NCBI GenBank assembly: GCA_964473365.1
Contig: CAYYOV010000019.1
Location: 1-61,104, forward strand
DNA: 61,104 nucleotides
Direction of reading: 5' to 3'
Source of the DNA: 2-02-FULL-55-14 sp964473365
GTDB lineage: Bacteria > Bacteroidota > Ignavibacteria > UBA10030
The notes under the pieces are model-generated. The model saw nothing but the letters and a program-made list of their open reading frames with translations, was not told the origin of the DNA and did no database searches. A program made the position numbers and the translations under genes. Within the stretch, counting starts at the first letter, position 1; every line of letters begins with the position of its first letter. Positions 17,638 to 27,056 of this stretch are shown in pieces.

Positions 17638-18531
17638 CTACTTCTCCATCACTCCGACCTCTTTGAGAAACGCTCGGATCTTTCCCTGAAGCATGAGCAT
17701 CTCCTCTTTCGAGAAGCCTCCATGTCGTCCTGCGGGGATGGTCACGAACTCATTCTTGACCCCCGCCTTTTTCAACGCCTGATGCAGACGGACGGCATGC
17801 TGGTACGGCACGAGCTGATCGGCATCGCCGTGAACGGTGAAGATCGGGGGCGTCGTCGCACGGACGTACGTCAGGGGTGACACGGCTTTCGCGAGTTCCT
17901 TCCGGTTCGGCAGACTGCCGAGCCACGCCGCAGCATATTGTTGGTAGTTCGGACCTTCGAGCAGGTCTGCCACGTCGGTAATGCCATACCAGTTGACGAT
18001 CGCGGCCACCTTCGGAATGGCGGGCACCGGGTCCCATCCCGTCGTCTGGTCGAATCCGGCCGATCCGTCGAGCATTCCGGTCATGAGGGCCAAATGTCCG
18101 CCGGCCGACCCGCCCGTTACAACGATCTTCGTCGTATCGAATCCATAGTTCTTCGCGTTCGTCCAGACCCACCGAAGAGCACGCCGCACGTCTTCGACTG
18201 CCGCCGGCGCCAGAGCCACCTTGGCCAGCCGATATTCCACGTTCACGACGGCGAACCCCATCTCGAGATACGGCAGGATCTGCAGAACGGCCGATTCCTT
18301 CGACCCGACCACCCAACCGCCCCCGTGGATGTAGATGACCGTGGGAACCGGGGCTGTTGCTCCTGGACGGTAGACGTCCAGTTTGCATTCAAACCCCGTC
18401 GCGGTGGCGTACGTAACATTGGGCGTGACGCGGTACTGCTCGGGTGTCGTGGCCGACCAGGCCGCCGTCTCAGATAACTGACCGAGAAGCAGCGTCGGAA
18501 TGAACAGGATGAACAACGAGACCGTCTTCAT
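17638..18531 (-). CDS. Exported alpha/beta-hydrolase (BD-FAE/esterase type)
   Basis: Predicted carboxylesterase of 297 residues with a signal peptide (MKTVSLFILFIPTLLLGQ). The oxyanion-hole motif HGGGW begins at residue 69, the nucleophile is Ser142 in GGSAGGH, and the acid and base are the Asp in HGDADQLVP and the His in GRHGGF near the C-terminus. This arrangement is that of BD-FAE / acetyl-esterase-like hydrolases that deacylate polysaccharides or small esters. ATG at 18531 has AAGGAG 8 bases upstream. It faces the Mo-enzyme operon across a terminator, and the NfnB-like gene ends 30 bases upstream of the longest possible start. Substrate unknown. Confidence 0.83.
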   Translation of the reverse strand: MKTVSLFILFIPTLLLGQLSETAAWSATTPEQYRVTPNVTYATATGFECKLDVYRPGATAPVPTVIYIHGGGWVVGSKESAVLQILPYLEMGFAVVNVEYRLAKVALAPAAVEDVRRALRWVWTNAKNYGFDTTKIVVTGGSAGGHLALMTGMLDGSAGFDQTTGWDPVPAIPKVAAIVNWYGITDVADLLEGPNYQQYAAAWLGSLPNRKELAKAVSPLTYVRATTPPIFTVHGDADQLVPYQHAVRLHQALKKAGVKNEFVTIPAGRHGGFSKEEMLMLQGKIRAFLKEVGVMEK

Positions 18532-18606
18532 GTGATCGTCTCCTTGGAGAGCGTTAGCCGCGGCGTGCGCTGACATTCAAGATATGAACTCTCCAACTCT
18601 GCTGCC

Positions 18607-20076
18607 TCATTCTCTCACCACCGCACTCCGCTCATCCTTCAACGATTCGGCAACTGCCGGTGGGTTCAGATACTCGTCGATCGCCGCAGCGGCAGTCTTG
18701 CCGTCCTTCATGGCGAGGATGACGGTCGCACCTCCGCGGGACAGGTCGCCGCCGGCGAACACGCCCGGCCGGCTTGTCTCCTGCTTCTCTCCCACGCGGA
18801 CGATCCCCTTTCGACCTGTCGCCAGGCCCGGGGTCGTGGCCTGTACGATCGGGTTCGGACTCTGTCCGACCGCTTCGATCACCGTGTCGACCTCGAGGAT
18901 GAACTCGGAACCCGGCACTGGCACGGGGGAACGGCGGCCCGACACATCGGGCTCGCCAAGCTCCATTTTCTGACATTCCATTCCGATCACTTCGTGCCGG
19001 TCGTTTCCGATGATCCGGATCGGGTTCGTCAACAGTCGAAAATCCACTCCCTCCTCTTCTGCGTGATGGATCTCTTCGTCGCGCGCCGGCATCTCGGCCC
19101 GTGAACGACGGTAGACGAGGTGCGCAGCCTCAGCACCGAGACGGCGCGACGTGCGGACGGCGTCCATCGCCGTATTGCCGCCGCCGATGACCGCCACGCG
19201 TTTGCCAAGACGGACCGGCGTATCAACGTCGGGGAAAGCGTATGCGCGCATCAGATTGACGCGCGTCAGAAATTCGTTGGCCGAGTAGACACCGATCAGG
19301 CTCTCACCCGGGATCCCCATGAACGACGGCGTGCCGGCACCCGTCCCCAGATAGACAGCAGAAAAACCCCACGGTCCGAGGAGCTCATCGATCGTGGCCG
19401 TCATGCCGACGACGAAGTTGGTCAGGATCTGTACGCCCAGGTCCTTCACCCGCGAGACCTCAGCGTCGAGCACGGTCCGTGGAAGACGGAACTCGGGGAT
19501 GCCATAGCGCAGTACGCCACCCACGTCGTGCAACGCCTCGAAGATCGTGACCTGGTAGCCCTTCTGTGCCAATTCTGCGGCACACGTCAGTCCTGACGGA
19601 CCCGAGCCGACGATCGCAACCTTTTCGGTCCGCTGCGTCGCTTTCGCCGGCGGGGTGTAAAGCCCCCGCATCATCTCATAGTCTGCCACAAAACGTTCGA
19701 GCTTACCGATGGCCACCGGATCGTGCTTGCGGCCAAGCGTGCAGACGGCCTCGCACTGCGTTTCCTGCGGGCAAACGCGTCCGCAGATGGCCGGAAGGTA
19801 GTTCGATTCGCGGATCTGGCGCACGGCGCCGACATAGTCGCGCTCGACCATATGTTGCAGGAATGAGCGGATATCGACATTCACTGGACAGCCCGACATA
19901 CAGACAGGGTCCTTGCATTCCAGACAGCGGGTCGCCTCCGAAACAGCTTGGTCGAGCGAAAAGCCGAGCGCTACTTCGAGAAAATTACACACCCGCTCGT
20001 GGGCCGCCTGCTCGGGCGACTTTTCCCGCGGGATCTTCATCCTCTGGGATGGCTTGAGGGGATTGACGCTCCTCAT
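18607..20076 (-). CDS. NfnB/SudA/GltD-like NADPH-dependent flavoprotein, large subunit
   Basis: 489-residue iron-sulfur flavoprotein of the glutamate-synthase-small-subunit family. Two N-terminal cysteine groups (CLECKDPVCMSGCP and CGRVCPQETQCEAVC) bind [4Fe-4S] clusters. GSGPSGLTCAAELA (about residue 157) is the FAD motif and GGGNTAMDAVRTSRRLGA (about 297) the NADP motif. Paired with the next-door small subunit it matches NfnAB (bifurcating NADH-dependent ferredoxin:NADP oxidoreductase) or sulfide dehydrogenase SudAB. Its ATG overlaps the stop of the small subunit by 4 bases, showing coupled translation. Which of the two activities it has cannot be told from sequence; a glutamate synthase role is less likely because no large GltB is present. 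Confidence 0.85.
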   Translation of the reverse strand: MRSVNPLKPSQRMKIPREKSPEQAAHERVCNFLEVALGFSLDQAVSEATRCLECKDPVCMSGCPVNVDIRSFLQHMVERDYVGAVRQIRESNYLPAICGRVCPQETQCEAVCTLGRKHDPVAIGKLERFVADYEMMRGLYTPPAKATQRTEKVAIVGSGPSGLTCAAELAQKGYQVTIFEALHDVGGVLRYGIPEFRLPRTVLDAEVSRVKDLGVQILTNFVVGMTATIDELLGPWGFSAVYLGTGAGTPSFMGIPGESLIGVYSANEFLTRVNLMRAYAFPDVDTPVRLGKRVAVIGGGNTAMDAVRTSRRLGAEAAHLVYRRSRAEMPARDEEIHHAEEEGVDFRLLTNPIRIIGNDRHEVIGMECQKMELGEPDVSGRRSPVPVPGSEFILEVDTVIEAVGQSPNPIVQATTPGLATGRKGIVRVGEKQETSRPGVFAGGDLSRGGATVILAMKDGKTAAAAIDEYLNPPAVAESLKDERSAVVRE

Positions 20077-20930
20077 GGCGCCACCTCCAGGTCCCGCGTC
20101 TTACATCGATGATGCTGCTCGAAACGTTCCACTGCATCCCGCTCGTGCGGAACGTAGCTGCGATTCCGGATGATGAGCTCATCGAAATCGACCGCATGCG
20201 CATCGAATTCCGGACCGTCGACGCAGGCGAACTTCATATGTCCTCCGACGGTGACCCGGCATCCGCCGCACATTCCGGTGCCGTCGACCATCAAGGCATT
20301 GAGGCTGACGACCGTCTTGACCCCCGCTTCCTTCGTGACCAGACTGACGGCCTTCATCATCGGCAGCGGGCCGATCGCGTAGACCGTGTCGACGGCGCGA
20401 GCTGACAGCACATCGCGCAGCGCGTCAGTCACCAACCCCTTGCGTCCGGCCGAGCCGTCGTCGGTCGTCACGATCAGCTGTTCCGACGCGGCCGCCATTT
20501 CCGCCTCGAGAATAATGAGGTCCTTCGAACGGGCGCCGACGATGGAGACGATGCGATTGCCTGCCGCATGGAGCGCACGCGTGATCGGGAGCAGCTCGGC
20601 CGTGCCCACACCACCGCCGAGGCACACGATCGTTTCGTTCGAATGGATCGGAGTCGGCTTCCCGAGCGGTCCGACGAGATCCGGAATAGTGTCGCCTACG
20701 TCTTTGAGCAGCAACTCTTTGGTCGTCTTGCCGATCCCTTGGACGATGAGCGTCACCGTCCCGGCTACAGGGTCAGAGTCGACGAGCGTGATGGGAATGC
20801 GTTCGCCGTGAGGCGAGACGCGGAGCATGACGAAGTTGCCCGGTTTGCGCTTGGGAGCGACGAACGGGGCTTCGATCACGAAGCGGGCGATGGTCGGAGA
20901 AAGAAGGTCCTTCTGGCGAATCGTAAACAT
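20073..20930 (-). CDS. NfnA/SudB-like FAD/NAD-binding oxidoreductase subunit
   Basis: 285-residue ferredoxin-NADP-reductase-fold protein. The FAD part (residues 1-95) includes GNFVMLRVSPHGERIPIT; the NAD part begins with CLGGGVGTAELLPI near 108. Toward the C-terminus GTGMCGGCRVTVGG...FACVDGPEF supplies the cysteines of a [2Fe-2S] site, as in NfnA, SudB and dihydroorotate dehydrogenase PyrK. It forms the upstream half of a two-gene operon with the large subunit and would connect NADH with NADPH and ferredoxin. ATG at 20930 has AAGGA about 10 bases upstream. Confidence 0.85.
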   Translation of the reverse strand: MFTIRQKDLLSPTIARFVIEAPFVAPKRKPGNFVMLRVSPHGERIPITLVDSDPVAGTVTLIVQGIGKTTKELLLKDVGDTIPDLVGPLGKPTPIHSNETIVCLGGGVGTAELLPITRALHAAGNRIVSIVGARSKDLIILEAEMAAASEQLIVTTDDGSAGRKGLVTDALRDVLSARAVDTVYAIGPLPMMKAVSLVTKEAGVKTVVSLNALMVDGTGMCGGCRVTVGGHMKFACVDGPEFDAHAVDFDELIIRNRSYVPHERDAVERFEQHHRCKTRDLEVAP

Positions 20931-21133
20931 GCGGTCCGGGTCCTTGTGGTGCGTTTTGCCCCGGAAGCATCAAAATCCCTGCCAAGTTTGGGAATGGGCA
21001 TGGGGAAATCGACTGTCACCATCGGACGAACTTGTTGGAATTGAATGATTTACGACCGTGGAGGTAGTGAGGGAACAGGATACTCTCTTCCTTCCCCCTC
21101 GGTTCCGATAAACCGGAATGGTTGCGAGGCGGG

Positions 21134-22096
21134 CTATTGTGGTTGGGGAGGTTCGGGCGGACCCTGGCGACCCTGTTTGCGCGCCCTCACGATCGAGGCG
21201 ACAACAGAAACAGCAAGGACGGTCCCGACGACGCCCAATGCCAGGCCGATGGGGATCGGGAAGATGTCCATGAGCAACATCTTGACCCCGATGAACGTCA
21301 GCACGATCGCCAGGCCGTGCCGCAGATAGTGGAACATGTCCATCATTCCGGCCAGGGCAAAATAGAGTGACCTCAGCCCAAGGATCGCAAAGACGTTCGA
21401 TGTGTAGACGATGAACGGGTCGCGAGTGATGGCAAAGATCGCTGGTATCGAATCGACGGCAAAGACAAGGTCTGTGGTCTCGACGACGATCAGCACGATG
21501 AACAACAGCGTCGCATAGCGCTTACCGTCCACCTTGATGAAGAAGAGGTCCCAATGATACTCGGCCTTGACGGGAAAGACCTTCTTGAACATCCGGACGA
21601 CGATATTCTTCTCGGGGTGCACATCGTCGTCGGCAGAACTGAACAGCATCTTCAATCCCGTGAACACCAGGAAGACGCCGAACAGGTACAGGATCCAATG
21701 GAACCTGGCAATGAGCGCAGCTCCCAGCAGGATGAGGACACCGCGCATCACCAACGCACCGATGATGCCCCAAAAAAGGACCTTGTGCTGGTACTTACCC
21801 GGGACCTTGAAATACGTGAAGAGAAGGAGGAAGACGAACAGATTATCGACACTCAGCGATTTCTCGATGAGATAGCCGGTGAACCATTGCAGGCCGATCT
21901 CTTTGCCGTACTCCCACGCCACCCACACATTGAAGACGAGCGCCAGCGAGATCCAGAACGCGCTCCATCCCAGGGCTTCCTTGATCGAGACCTCGTGCGC
22001 CTTGCGGTTGAACACCACCAGGTCGAGGATGAGCAGAAAGAGGATGACGGCGTTGAAGCCGATCCATTGCGTGATATCGTGGTGTGGGGCGGGCAT
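21134..22096 (-). CDS. TerC/Alx family integral membrane protein
   Basis: Inner-membrane protein of 320 residues with about nine hydrophobic helices. Family marks are WIGFNAVILFLLILDLVVFNR, EKSLSVDNLFVF (about residue 78) and VVETTDLVFAVDSIPAIFAITRDPF (about 205), where acidic residues in the membrane likely bind metal. TerC/Alx proteins are linked to tellurite resistance, and characterised members export manganese. No yybP-ykoY riboswitch is possible here, because only 41 bases separate it from the upstream transporter gene, with which it may be cotranscribed. Confidence 0.9.
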   Translation of the reverse strand: MPAPHHDITQWIGFNAVILFLLILDLVVFNRKAHEVSIKEALGWSAFWISLALVFNVWVAWEYGKEIGLQWFTGYLIEKSLSVDNLFVFLLLFTYFKVPGKYQHKVLFWGIIGALVMRGVLILLGAALIARFHWILYLFGVFLVFTGLKMLFSSADDDVHPEKNIVVRMFKKVFPVKAEYHWDLFFIKVDGKRYATLLFIVLIVVETTDLVFAVDSIPAIFAITRDPFIVYTSNVFAILGLRSLYFALAGMMDMFHYLRHGLAIVLTFIGVKMLLMDIFPIPIGLALGVVGTVLAVSVVASIVRARKQGRQGPPEPPQPQ

Positions 22097-22137
22097 TGAG
22101 GGGGGTATTCAGAGGCCGGGAGTCAGGTTTTGGTCGC

Positions 22138-23565
22138 TTAGTTCTTCTTGTTCGTCATTCGATAGTAGATCGGAAGCGAGACGAGCAGCAACACGATACC
22201 GATGACGGCGTTGCGCGTGTCTTCGACGAGCGTGTTGTACACGAACCATCCGGCCAGCGCCACGAAGACCAGCGTGGCATACGGATACCCCCAGGCCTTG
22301 TACGGTCTGGGCGCATCGGGCATCTTCTTCCGGAGGACAATGACCGAAGCGGCCGTCAGCGCGTACAGGCCCCACGAGCCGAAGACGACATATGAGGTGA
22401 TCTGCTCGTACGTGCCGCTCAGCGTCAAGATGGCGCTCCAGATTCCGAGCGTGAGGATCGCATTCGCTGGCGTATGGTACCTCGGGTGAACGACGCCGAG
22501 GCGCCTGGGCATCACGCCGTCCTCACCGGCGGCGTGGATCGAACGCGGTCCGACGAGCAGCATGCCATTTGTCGTTCCGAATGTCGACGCCATAATTCCG
22601 ACAATGATGAGCGATGCACCGAGCGGGCCCAGGACGACATTGGCCACATCTGCCGCGATGCGGGGCGACCCGGCCATCGTGCCGATCGGGATGACGTATG
22701 CAAAGGCGAGATTGGCTGTTATGTAGAGCCCGATGACCGCGATCGTGCCGTACAGCAGCGCACGCGGGATCGTCCGCGACGGGTCCTTGTATTCCCCCGC
22801 CGTGATCGTCACATCGATCCAGCCGTCGTAGGCCCACAGGGCCGAGATCATCGCCAGACCGAAGGCCGCCGTGTAGTTGCCGTCCCACGTCTCCGGCCAC
22901 CACGGCAGATAGTTGCCGGTCGAGCCGTTCGCATACAGGACCGCAGCAATGATGAGCCCAACCAGCGCCAGCACTTTGGCACTCGTAAAGATGTTCATGA
23001 CCCACGCGCCGAACTTCACGCCCCGCACATTGATGAACGTCACGAGCGCGACGACGGCAATAGCCGCCAATTGCACGGGTCCGAACCCGATGTCAAACGG
23101 AACTCCGAGGAAGTCGAACTCCGTGTGGATGAATCGATGTCGCGGGTCCAGGATGGGAACGAACGTGCCCAGATACGTTGCGAAGGCAACGGCAATGGCG
23201 GCCGCCGACCCTGCCTTATTGATGAAAAAGTCGTTCCAGCTGAACAGGAAGCCGTACAACTTCCCAAAGCTTTCACGCAAGTAGACATATGGACCGCCCG
23301 ACTGCGGCAGGACGGAGCTGAGTTCGGCCAGCGTCAGCGCGCCGAAGAGGGTGAGCATGCCCGCCAGCGCCCAGACCAAGATGATCGGTCCCATGGCACC
23401 CAGATGGCCCGCGATCGTCGCCGGGACGATGAAGATTCCCGAACCGATGATAACGCCCATGTGGATCGAGATCCCTTCGCGCAGTCCGAGGACGCGCTCC
23501 AGCTTCGGTCGGTCGTTCAGGTTGTCGGCCATAGCCTCTTCAGGGGATGGTGTTTGAGACGTCAT
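22138..23565 (-). CDS. APC-family amino-acid permease (LAT-like)
   Basis: 475-residue secondary transporter with about 12 membrane helices. MGVIIGSGIFIVP (about residue 36) is the unwound TM1 substrate-binding motif of the APC superfamily, and SQ-SGGPYVYLRESFG (about 87) and WAYDGWIDVTITAGEYKDPSRTIPRAL (about 240) are the next conserved blocks. The overall pattern resembles light-chain-type (LAT) and bacterial YfnA-like exchangers. It lies 12 bases after another APC gene and 41 before TerC. A start at Met12 (23532) is possible but its SD would be too close. Specific substrate unknown. Confidence 0.88.
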   Translation of the reverse strand: MTSQTPSPEEAMADNLNDRPKLERVLGLREGISIHMGVIIGSGIFIVPATIAGHLGAMGPIILVWALAGMLTLFGALTLAELSSVLPQSGGPYVYLRESFGKLYGFLFSWNDFFINKAGSAAAIAVAFATYLGTFVPILDPRHRFIHTEFDFLGVPFDIGFGPVQLAAIAVVALVTFINVRGVKFGAWVMNIFTSAKVLALVGLIIAAVLYANGSTGNYLPWWPETWDGNYTAAFGLAMISALWAYDGWIDVTITAGEYKDPSRTIPRALLYGTIAVIGLYITANLAFAYVIPIGTMAGSPRIAADVANVVLGPLGASLIIVGIMASTFGTTNGMLLVGPRSIHAAGEDGVMPRRLGVVHPRYHTPANAILTLGIWSAILTLSGTYEQITSYVVFGSWGLYALTAASVIVLRKKMPDAPRPYKAWGYPYATLVFVALAGWFVYNTLVEDTRNAVIGIVLLLVSLPIYYRMTNKKN

Positions 23566-23577
23566 CCGAGGTCCCGC

Positions 23578-25107
23578 CTACTGCGGGTTTCGGAGCTTGC
23601 TGTTCCAGAAGCCGTACGCAAAATAGAGCGCAAGTCCGACTGCCAGCCACCCGCCGAAGCGGACCCAGGTGACCCAGGGCAGTCCGAGCATGAGATAGAG
23701 GCACATCGCGATGCCGGCCAACGGGATCCAGGGCACGAACGGGGTCCGGAACACGCGGGGCCGGTCCGGATCGGTGTGCCGCAGGATGATGACGCCGGCA
23801 CACACGAGCACGAACGCGAACAGCGTGCCGATGTTCGTCAATTCGACGATCTCGTTGATGTTGGCCACGGCCGCAAATGCCGCCACGACGACGCCGGTCC
23901 AGATCGTCGTGATATGCGGCGTCTGGTATTTGGGATGCACCTGCGAGAAATATTTCGGCAGAAGGCCGTCGCGCGACATGGAGAAAAAGATGCGGGGCTG
24001 TCCGAGCTGAAAGACAAGCAGCACGGCAGCCATCGAGATGACGGCGCCGAAGGCGATGATGCCGGCGGCCCAGTTTAACCCAACGCGGGCAAAGACCTCC
24101 GCCAACGGGTCTGCAACGCCGAGAAGGTTCCACGGTTCCATGCCGGTCAGAACGACGGCCGTTGCCACGTAGATGACGGTCGAGACGACGAGCGAGCCGA
24201 TGATGCCGATCGGGATGTCACGCCCCGGATTCTTGCACTCTTCTGAAGCGGTGGAGATGGCATCAAACCCGATGAATGCGAAGAAGATAAGACTTGCACC
24301 CGTCCAGACCCCGGCAAAACCGTTGGGCATGAACGGCGACCAGTTCTCGGGCTTCACGTAGAATGCGCCGACCGCGATGAAGAAGATCAAGATAACGATC
24401 TTGATAAGGACCATGATATTATTGGCGCGGGCCGATTCCTTGATGCCGATAACGAGGAGCCATGTGATGGCGCCGACGACACCCGCCGCCAGAACGTTCA
24501 GAACGATCGGAATTCCGGCAATGGTCGGATGGTTGATCCACGCCTCGTAGGCCAATGAGATCGAAGGCGTGACCGACCCACCCGCCTCTGCCACGAGCTG
24601 AGCGGCTTGATGCGCAGAACGGTAGTCGACCGACATCCATGCGGGGATATGGAGGCCAAAACCGTCCATCAGTTGATGGAAGTATGCCGCCCACGCGATC
24701 GCGACGGCGACGTTCCCCACGGCGTACTCGATGATGAGGTCCCACCCGATGATCCAGGCAACGAGCTCGCCCAATGTGGCGTAGGAGTATGTGTACGCAC
24801 TGCCAGAGATCGGGACGAGTGCGGCGAACTCTGCGTAACAGAAGGCGCAAAAGGCACACGCCAGCGCCGTGATGATGAAGGATAGTGACACTGCAGGGCC
24901 TGCACCCAGGTGGTCCGGTCCGCCGGCGGCAGCTGTGCCGATGACCGCGAAGATCCCGGTCCCGATGATGGCGCCGATTCCGAGGGCCACCATGTCGATG
25001 GACCCAAGCGTTCGTTTCAGATGGCCTTCGGACCCTGCTTCGGCATCCCGGGCGATCTGGTCGAGGTTCTTGCGGCGAAAGACGTGTTCGAACACCGTCA
25101 CCTCCAT
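23578..25107 (-). CDS. APC-family permease, cationic amino-acid transporter type
   Basis: 509-residue transporter with 12 or more membrane helices. GIGAIIGTGIFAVIGTAAA (about residue 43) is the TM1 motif of the CAT subfamily; FFAFIGFDAISTASEECKNPGRDIPIGI (about 290) is its TM6-TM7 signature. A long external loop (about 150-195) separates TM4 and TM5. The C-terminus runs LPWVTWVRFGGWLAVGLALY, as in bacterial CAT homologues. The ATG at 25107 lacks an SD, while GTG at 25095 has GGAGG 5 bases upstream, so the true start may be four codons later. It is followed after 12 bases by the LAT-like permease. Confidence 0.88.
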   Translation of the reverse strand: MEVTVFEHVFRRKNLDQIARDAEAGSEGHLKRTLGSIDMVALGIGAIIGTGIFAVIGTAAAGGPDHLGAGPAVSLSFIITALACAFCAFCYAEFAALVPISGSAYTYSYATLGELVAWIIGWDLIIEYAVGNVAVAIAWAAYFHQLMDGFGLHIPAWMSVDYRSAHQAAQLVAEAGGSVTPSISLAYEAWINHPTIAGIPIVLNVLAAGVVGAITWLLVIGIKESARANNIMVLIKIVILIFFIAVGAFYVKPENWSPFMPNGFAGVWTGASLIFFAFIGFDAISTASEECKNPGRDIPIGIIGSLVVSTVIYVATAVVLTGMEPWNLLGVADPLAEVFARVGLNWAAGIIAFGAVISMAAVLLVFQLGQPRIFFSMSRDGLLPKYFSQVHPKYQTPHITTIWTGVVVAAFAAVANINEIVELTNIGTLFAFVLVCAGVIILRHTDPDRPRVFRTPFVPWIPLAGIAMCLYLMLGLPWVTWVRFGGWLAVGLALYFAYGFWNSKLRNPQ

Positions 25108-25185
25108 GGTTCAATGAACGGGCTGTGGCGACAGAACGACAGGTGCGCTAGCGCACCAGCGTGGAAAGACACAACGTGTGAACCT

Positions 25186-26964
25186 TTATCCTCCAAAAAT
25201 GACAAGCTGTACATCTTCCGGCAACAATCCTCCAAGCGAGCGCATGACGCTCCCCTTCAGCACATTTTCCAGGCGATTCCGGCGCTCGGCCCCGATAATG
25301 AGACGCTCGACCCCAAACGTCGCGGCCTGTTCGGCGATGGTATAGCCTACCTCGTAGCTGGGGACCTGCAGGTATTGATAGTCGATCCCCGAACGCTCGC
25401 AGATCTCGTGGATGCGCGCCTCCACGCCGTTCGACTGCAACACGATGCGCTCAGGGAGCGTGCCGACGGCGATCTCTTTGACATTCAGGACGAACAGGAA
25501 CGCATTGCGAGCCCTGGCCTCTTCGAGGGCGAACTTCAGGAGCCGCTCGTTCGCCCCCTTGGTCGCAACGAGGTACTTCGTCGTGGGCATGGCCCGGCGC
25601 TTGCGGCGTGGCTGTACGACGGCCGGACGCGATGGCATGGCGGGAGCCGCGGCCACTTCGCGGGCGCGGGCACGTTGCGAGATCATTCGCGCTGTCAGTC
25701 CGACAGCGAGGACGATGCCGGCGAACAGGGCGGCGTCGTGCTTCTCGATCCCGATCGAGACCTCGACGAAGAGGAGCATCACGGCGGCCAGCCCCATGAA
25801 GATCCGGGTCGGAAGGGCCACGGGCAGTGACCGGTCGGTGGAGACCGATCCAACGTCGATCATGACAGCGCCGACGACGCCAAACGCGTAGAGACCGGCA
25901 AGGGAGAGCACGTCGTTGATGACGAACAGCACGGCAATGGGCGCGAGCGTGGCGATGACGAGCGGAATCACCGGCACGCCGAACGAGTTCAGGCGGCGCA
26001 GGCCCTGGGGCAGTTCCCCGTCGAGCGACATCAGGAATTGAACCGAGATCAGCCCGTTCATGGCTGTGTTCCCGGCAGAAATGAGCAGAAGTCCAAAAGA
26101 GGCGGCGACGACCCAACCGAACCAATCCCCCACGTAGAATTCTCCGATATGACGGACCATGTCCTCCGTCCGTCCTTCGATCCCTGGAATGGCGTGCATG
26201 GCAAGTCCCAGGAAGACCGTGGCCACCACGACCTTCAGCAGGACCGTCACGATCGCTCGACGCGAATCACGCGCGGGCTCCTTCATGAGCCCCGTCATAT
26301 TCGAGATCGCTTCGATGCCGGAGATGCTCAGGATGAGACCGACGAAAATGGCCCAATTGGCCCCGAATGAATCGTGGGGAGGCTCGATGGTGGCATTGCT
26401 CAAGGCGAACGGGGCGGAGGCACCGATGATAATGACGAGCGTGACGGCCGTCAGGACAGAGATGATGCCCGCTCCCCCGCCGCTATGCTTCGGACCGAAC
26501 CAATTGAGCGATCCGAGGACGAGGATAGTGAGGATGGCAGCCCCGACGGCATGGTCGATCCCGAAATAGTGATACGCCTCCAGGATCGACAACGCCATCG
26601 TGATGACATAATCGGCCCCGAGGAGCAAGGCCCCCACGACGGCCAGGTTCCGCGAACGATGGTAAACGGTGTTATAGACGCCGCCGCCGTTCGGAAAGAG
26701 GCGGCAGATGGTGACGTAGTTGAGTGCGACGATCGACGTGAGGGCGAGCATGCCGGCCAGATGCCACATGCTGCTGTAGCCGGCAAGCGCGAAGCCGATG
26801 CCGAGGACATACGCGATCGACGTGCCCCAGTCACCGTCGAGGATGGCCGCACTTCGGAGCCAGCCGAGCACGCGAGGCCGGCTGGTTGCATATTCGACGG
26901 TCCCGGGAACGGTGACCGAATGGGCGTGGTCAGAGGACAACGGAGAGCGCGGGGGTGTCACCAC
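25186..26964 (-). CDS. APC-family permease fused to a C-terminal universal-stress-protein domain
   Basis: About 592-residue protein. The first 430 residues contain 11-12 membrane helices of the APC fold, with the TM6 region GLILSISGIEAISNMTGLMKEP in the middle. After a basic linker (RPAVVQPRRKRRAMP) the last 125 residues form a UspA-like domain: YLVATKGANERLLKFALEEA opens it, and GAERRNRLENVLKGSV near the end resembles the ATP-binding G-x2-G-x9-G(S/T) motif. Such fusions suggest nucleotide control of transport. The longest frame (to 27003) would start inside a strong hairpin, so GTG at 26964 is preferred; no SD is visible and the start is uncertain. Confidence 0.85.
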   Translation of the reverse strand: MVTPPRSPLSSDHAHSVTVPGTVEYATSRPRVLGWLRSAAILDGDWGTSIAYVLGIGFALAGYSSMWHLAGMLALTSIVALNYVTICRLFPNGGGVYNTVYHRSRNLAVVGALLLGADYVITMALSILEAYHYFGIDHAVGAAILTILVLGSLNWFGPKHSGGGAGIISVLTAVTLVIIIGASAPFALSNATIEPPHDSFGANWAIFVGLILSISGIEAISNMTGLMKEPARDSRRAIVTVLLKVVVATVFLGLAMHAIPGIEGRTEDMVRHIGEFYVGDWFGWVVAASFGLLLISAGNTAMNGLISVQFLMSLDGELPQGLRRLNSFGVPVIPLVIATLAPIAVLFVINDVLSLAGLYAFGVVGAVMIDVGSVSTDRSLPVALPTRIFMGLAAVMLLFVEVSIGIEKHDAALFAGIVLAVGLTARMISQRARAREVAAAPAMPSRPAVVQPRRKRRAMPTTKYLVATKGANERLLKFALEEARARNAFLFVLNVKEIAVGTLPERIVLQSNGVEARIHEICERSGIDYQYLQVPSYEVGYTIAEQAATFGVERLIIGAERRNRLENVLKGSVMRSLGGLLPEDVQLVIFGG

Positions 26965-26967
26965 ACG

Positions 26968-26997
26968 GGAACGCCGGAGCCGAAGCTCCGGCGTTCC
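26968..26997 (-). terminator. Long hairpin with UUCG tetraloop downstream of the lipoprotein gene
   Basis: A perfect 13-bp stem (GGAACGCCGGAGC / GCTCCGGCGTTCC). On the minus strand the loop is TTCG closed by C-G, the very stable C(UUCG)G tetraloop. It lies 60 bases past the lipoprotein stop and just before the APC-Usp start. There is no U-tract. Confidence 0.65.
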
Positions 26998-27056
26998 GTG
27001 CAAGATTACGATACGCGTTCATGAATCCGAACGTGTTCCAAACGGGGAGCATGATA

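Noticed and set aside
18607..20930. Glutamate synthase small subunit
   Set aside because: No large GltB subunit; the partner is an FNR-like/2Fe-2S protein, which fits Nfn/Sud better.
22474..24078. Plus-strand open frame of 534 codons over the APC genes
   Set aside because: Antisense to two clear transporters; composition is Arg/Asp/His-rich without a family match and without SD.
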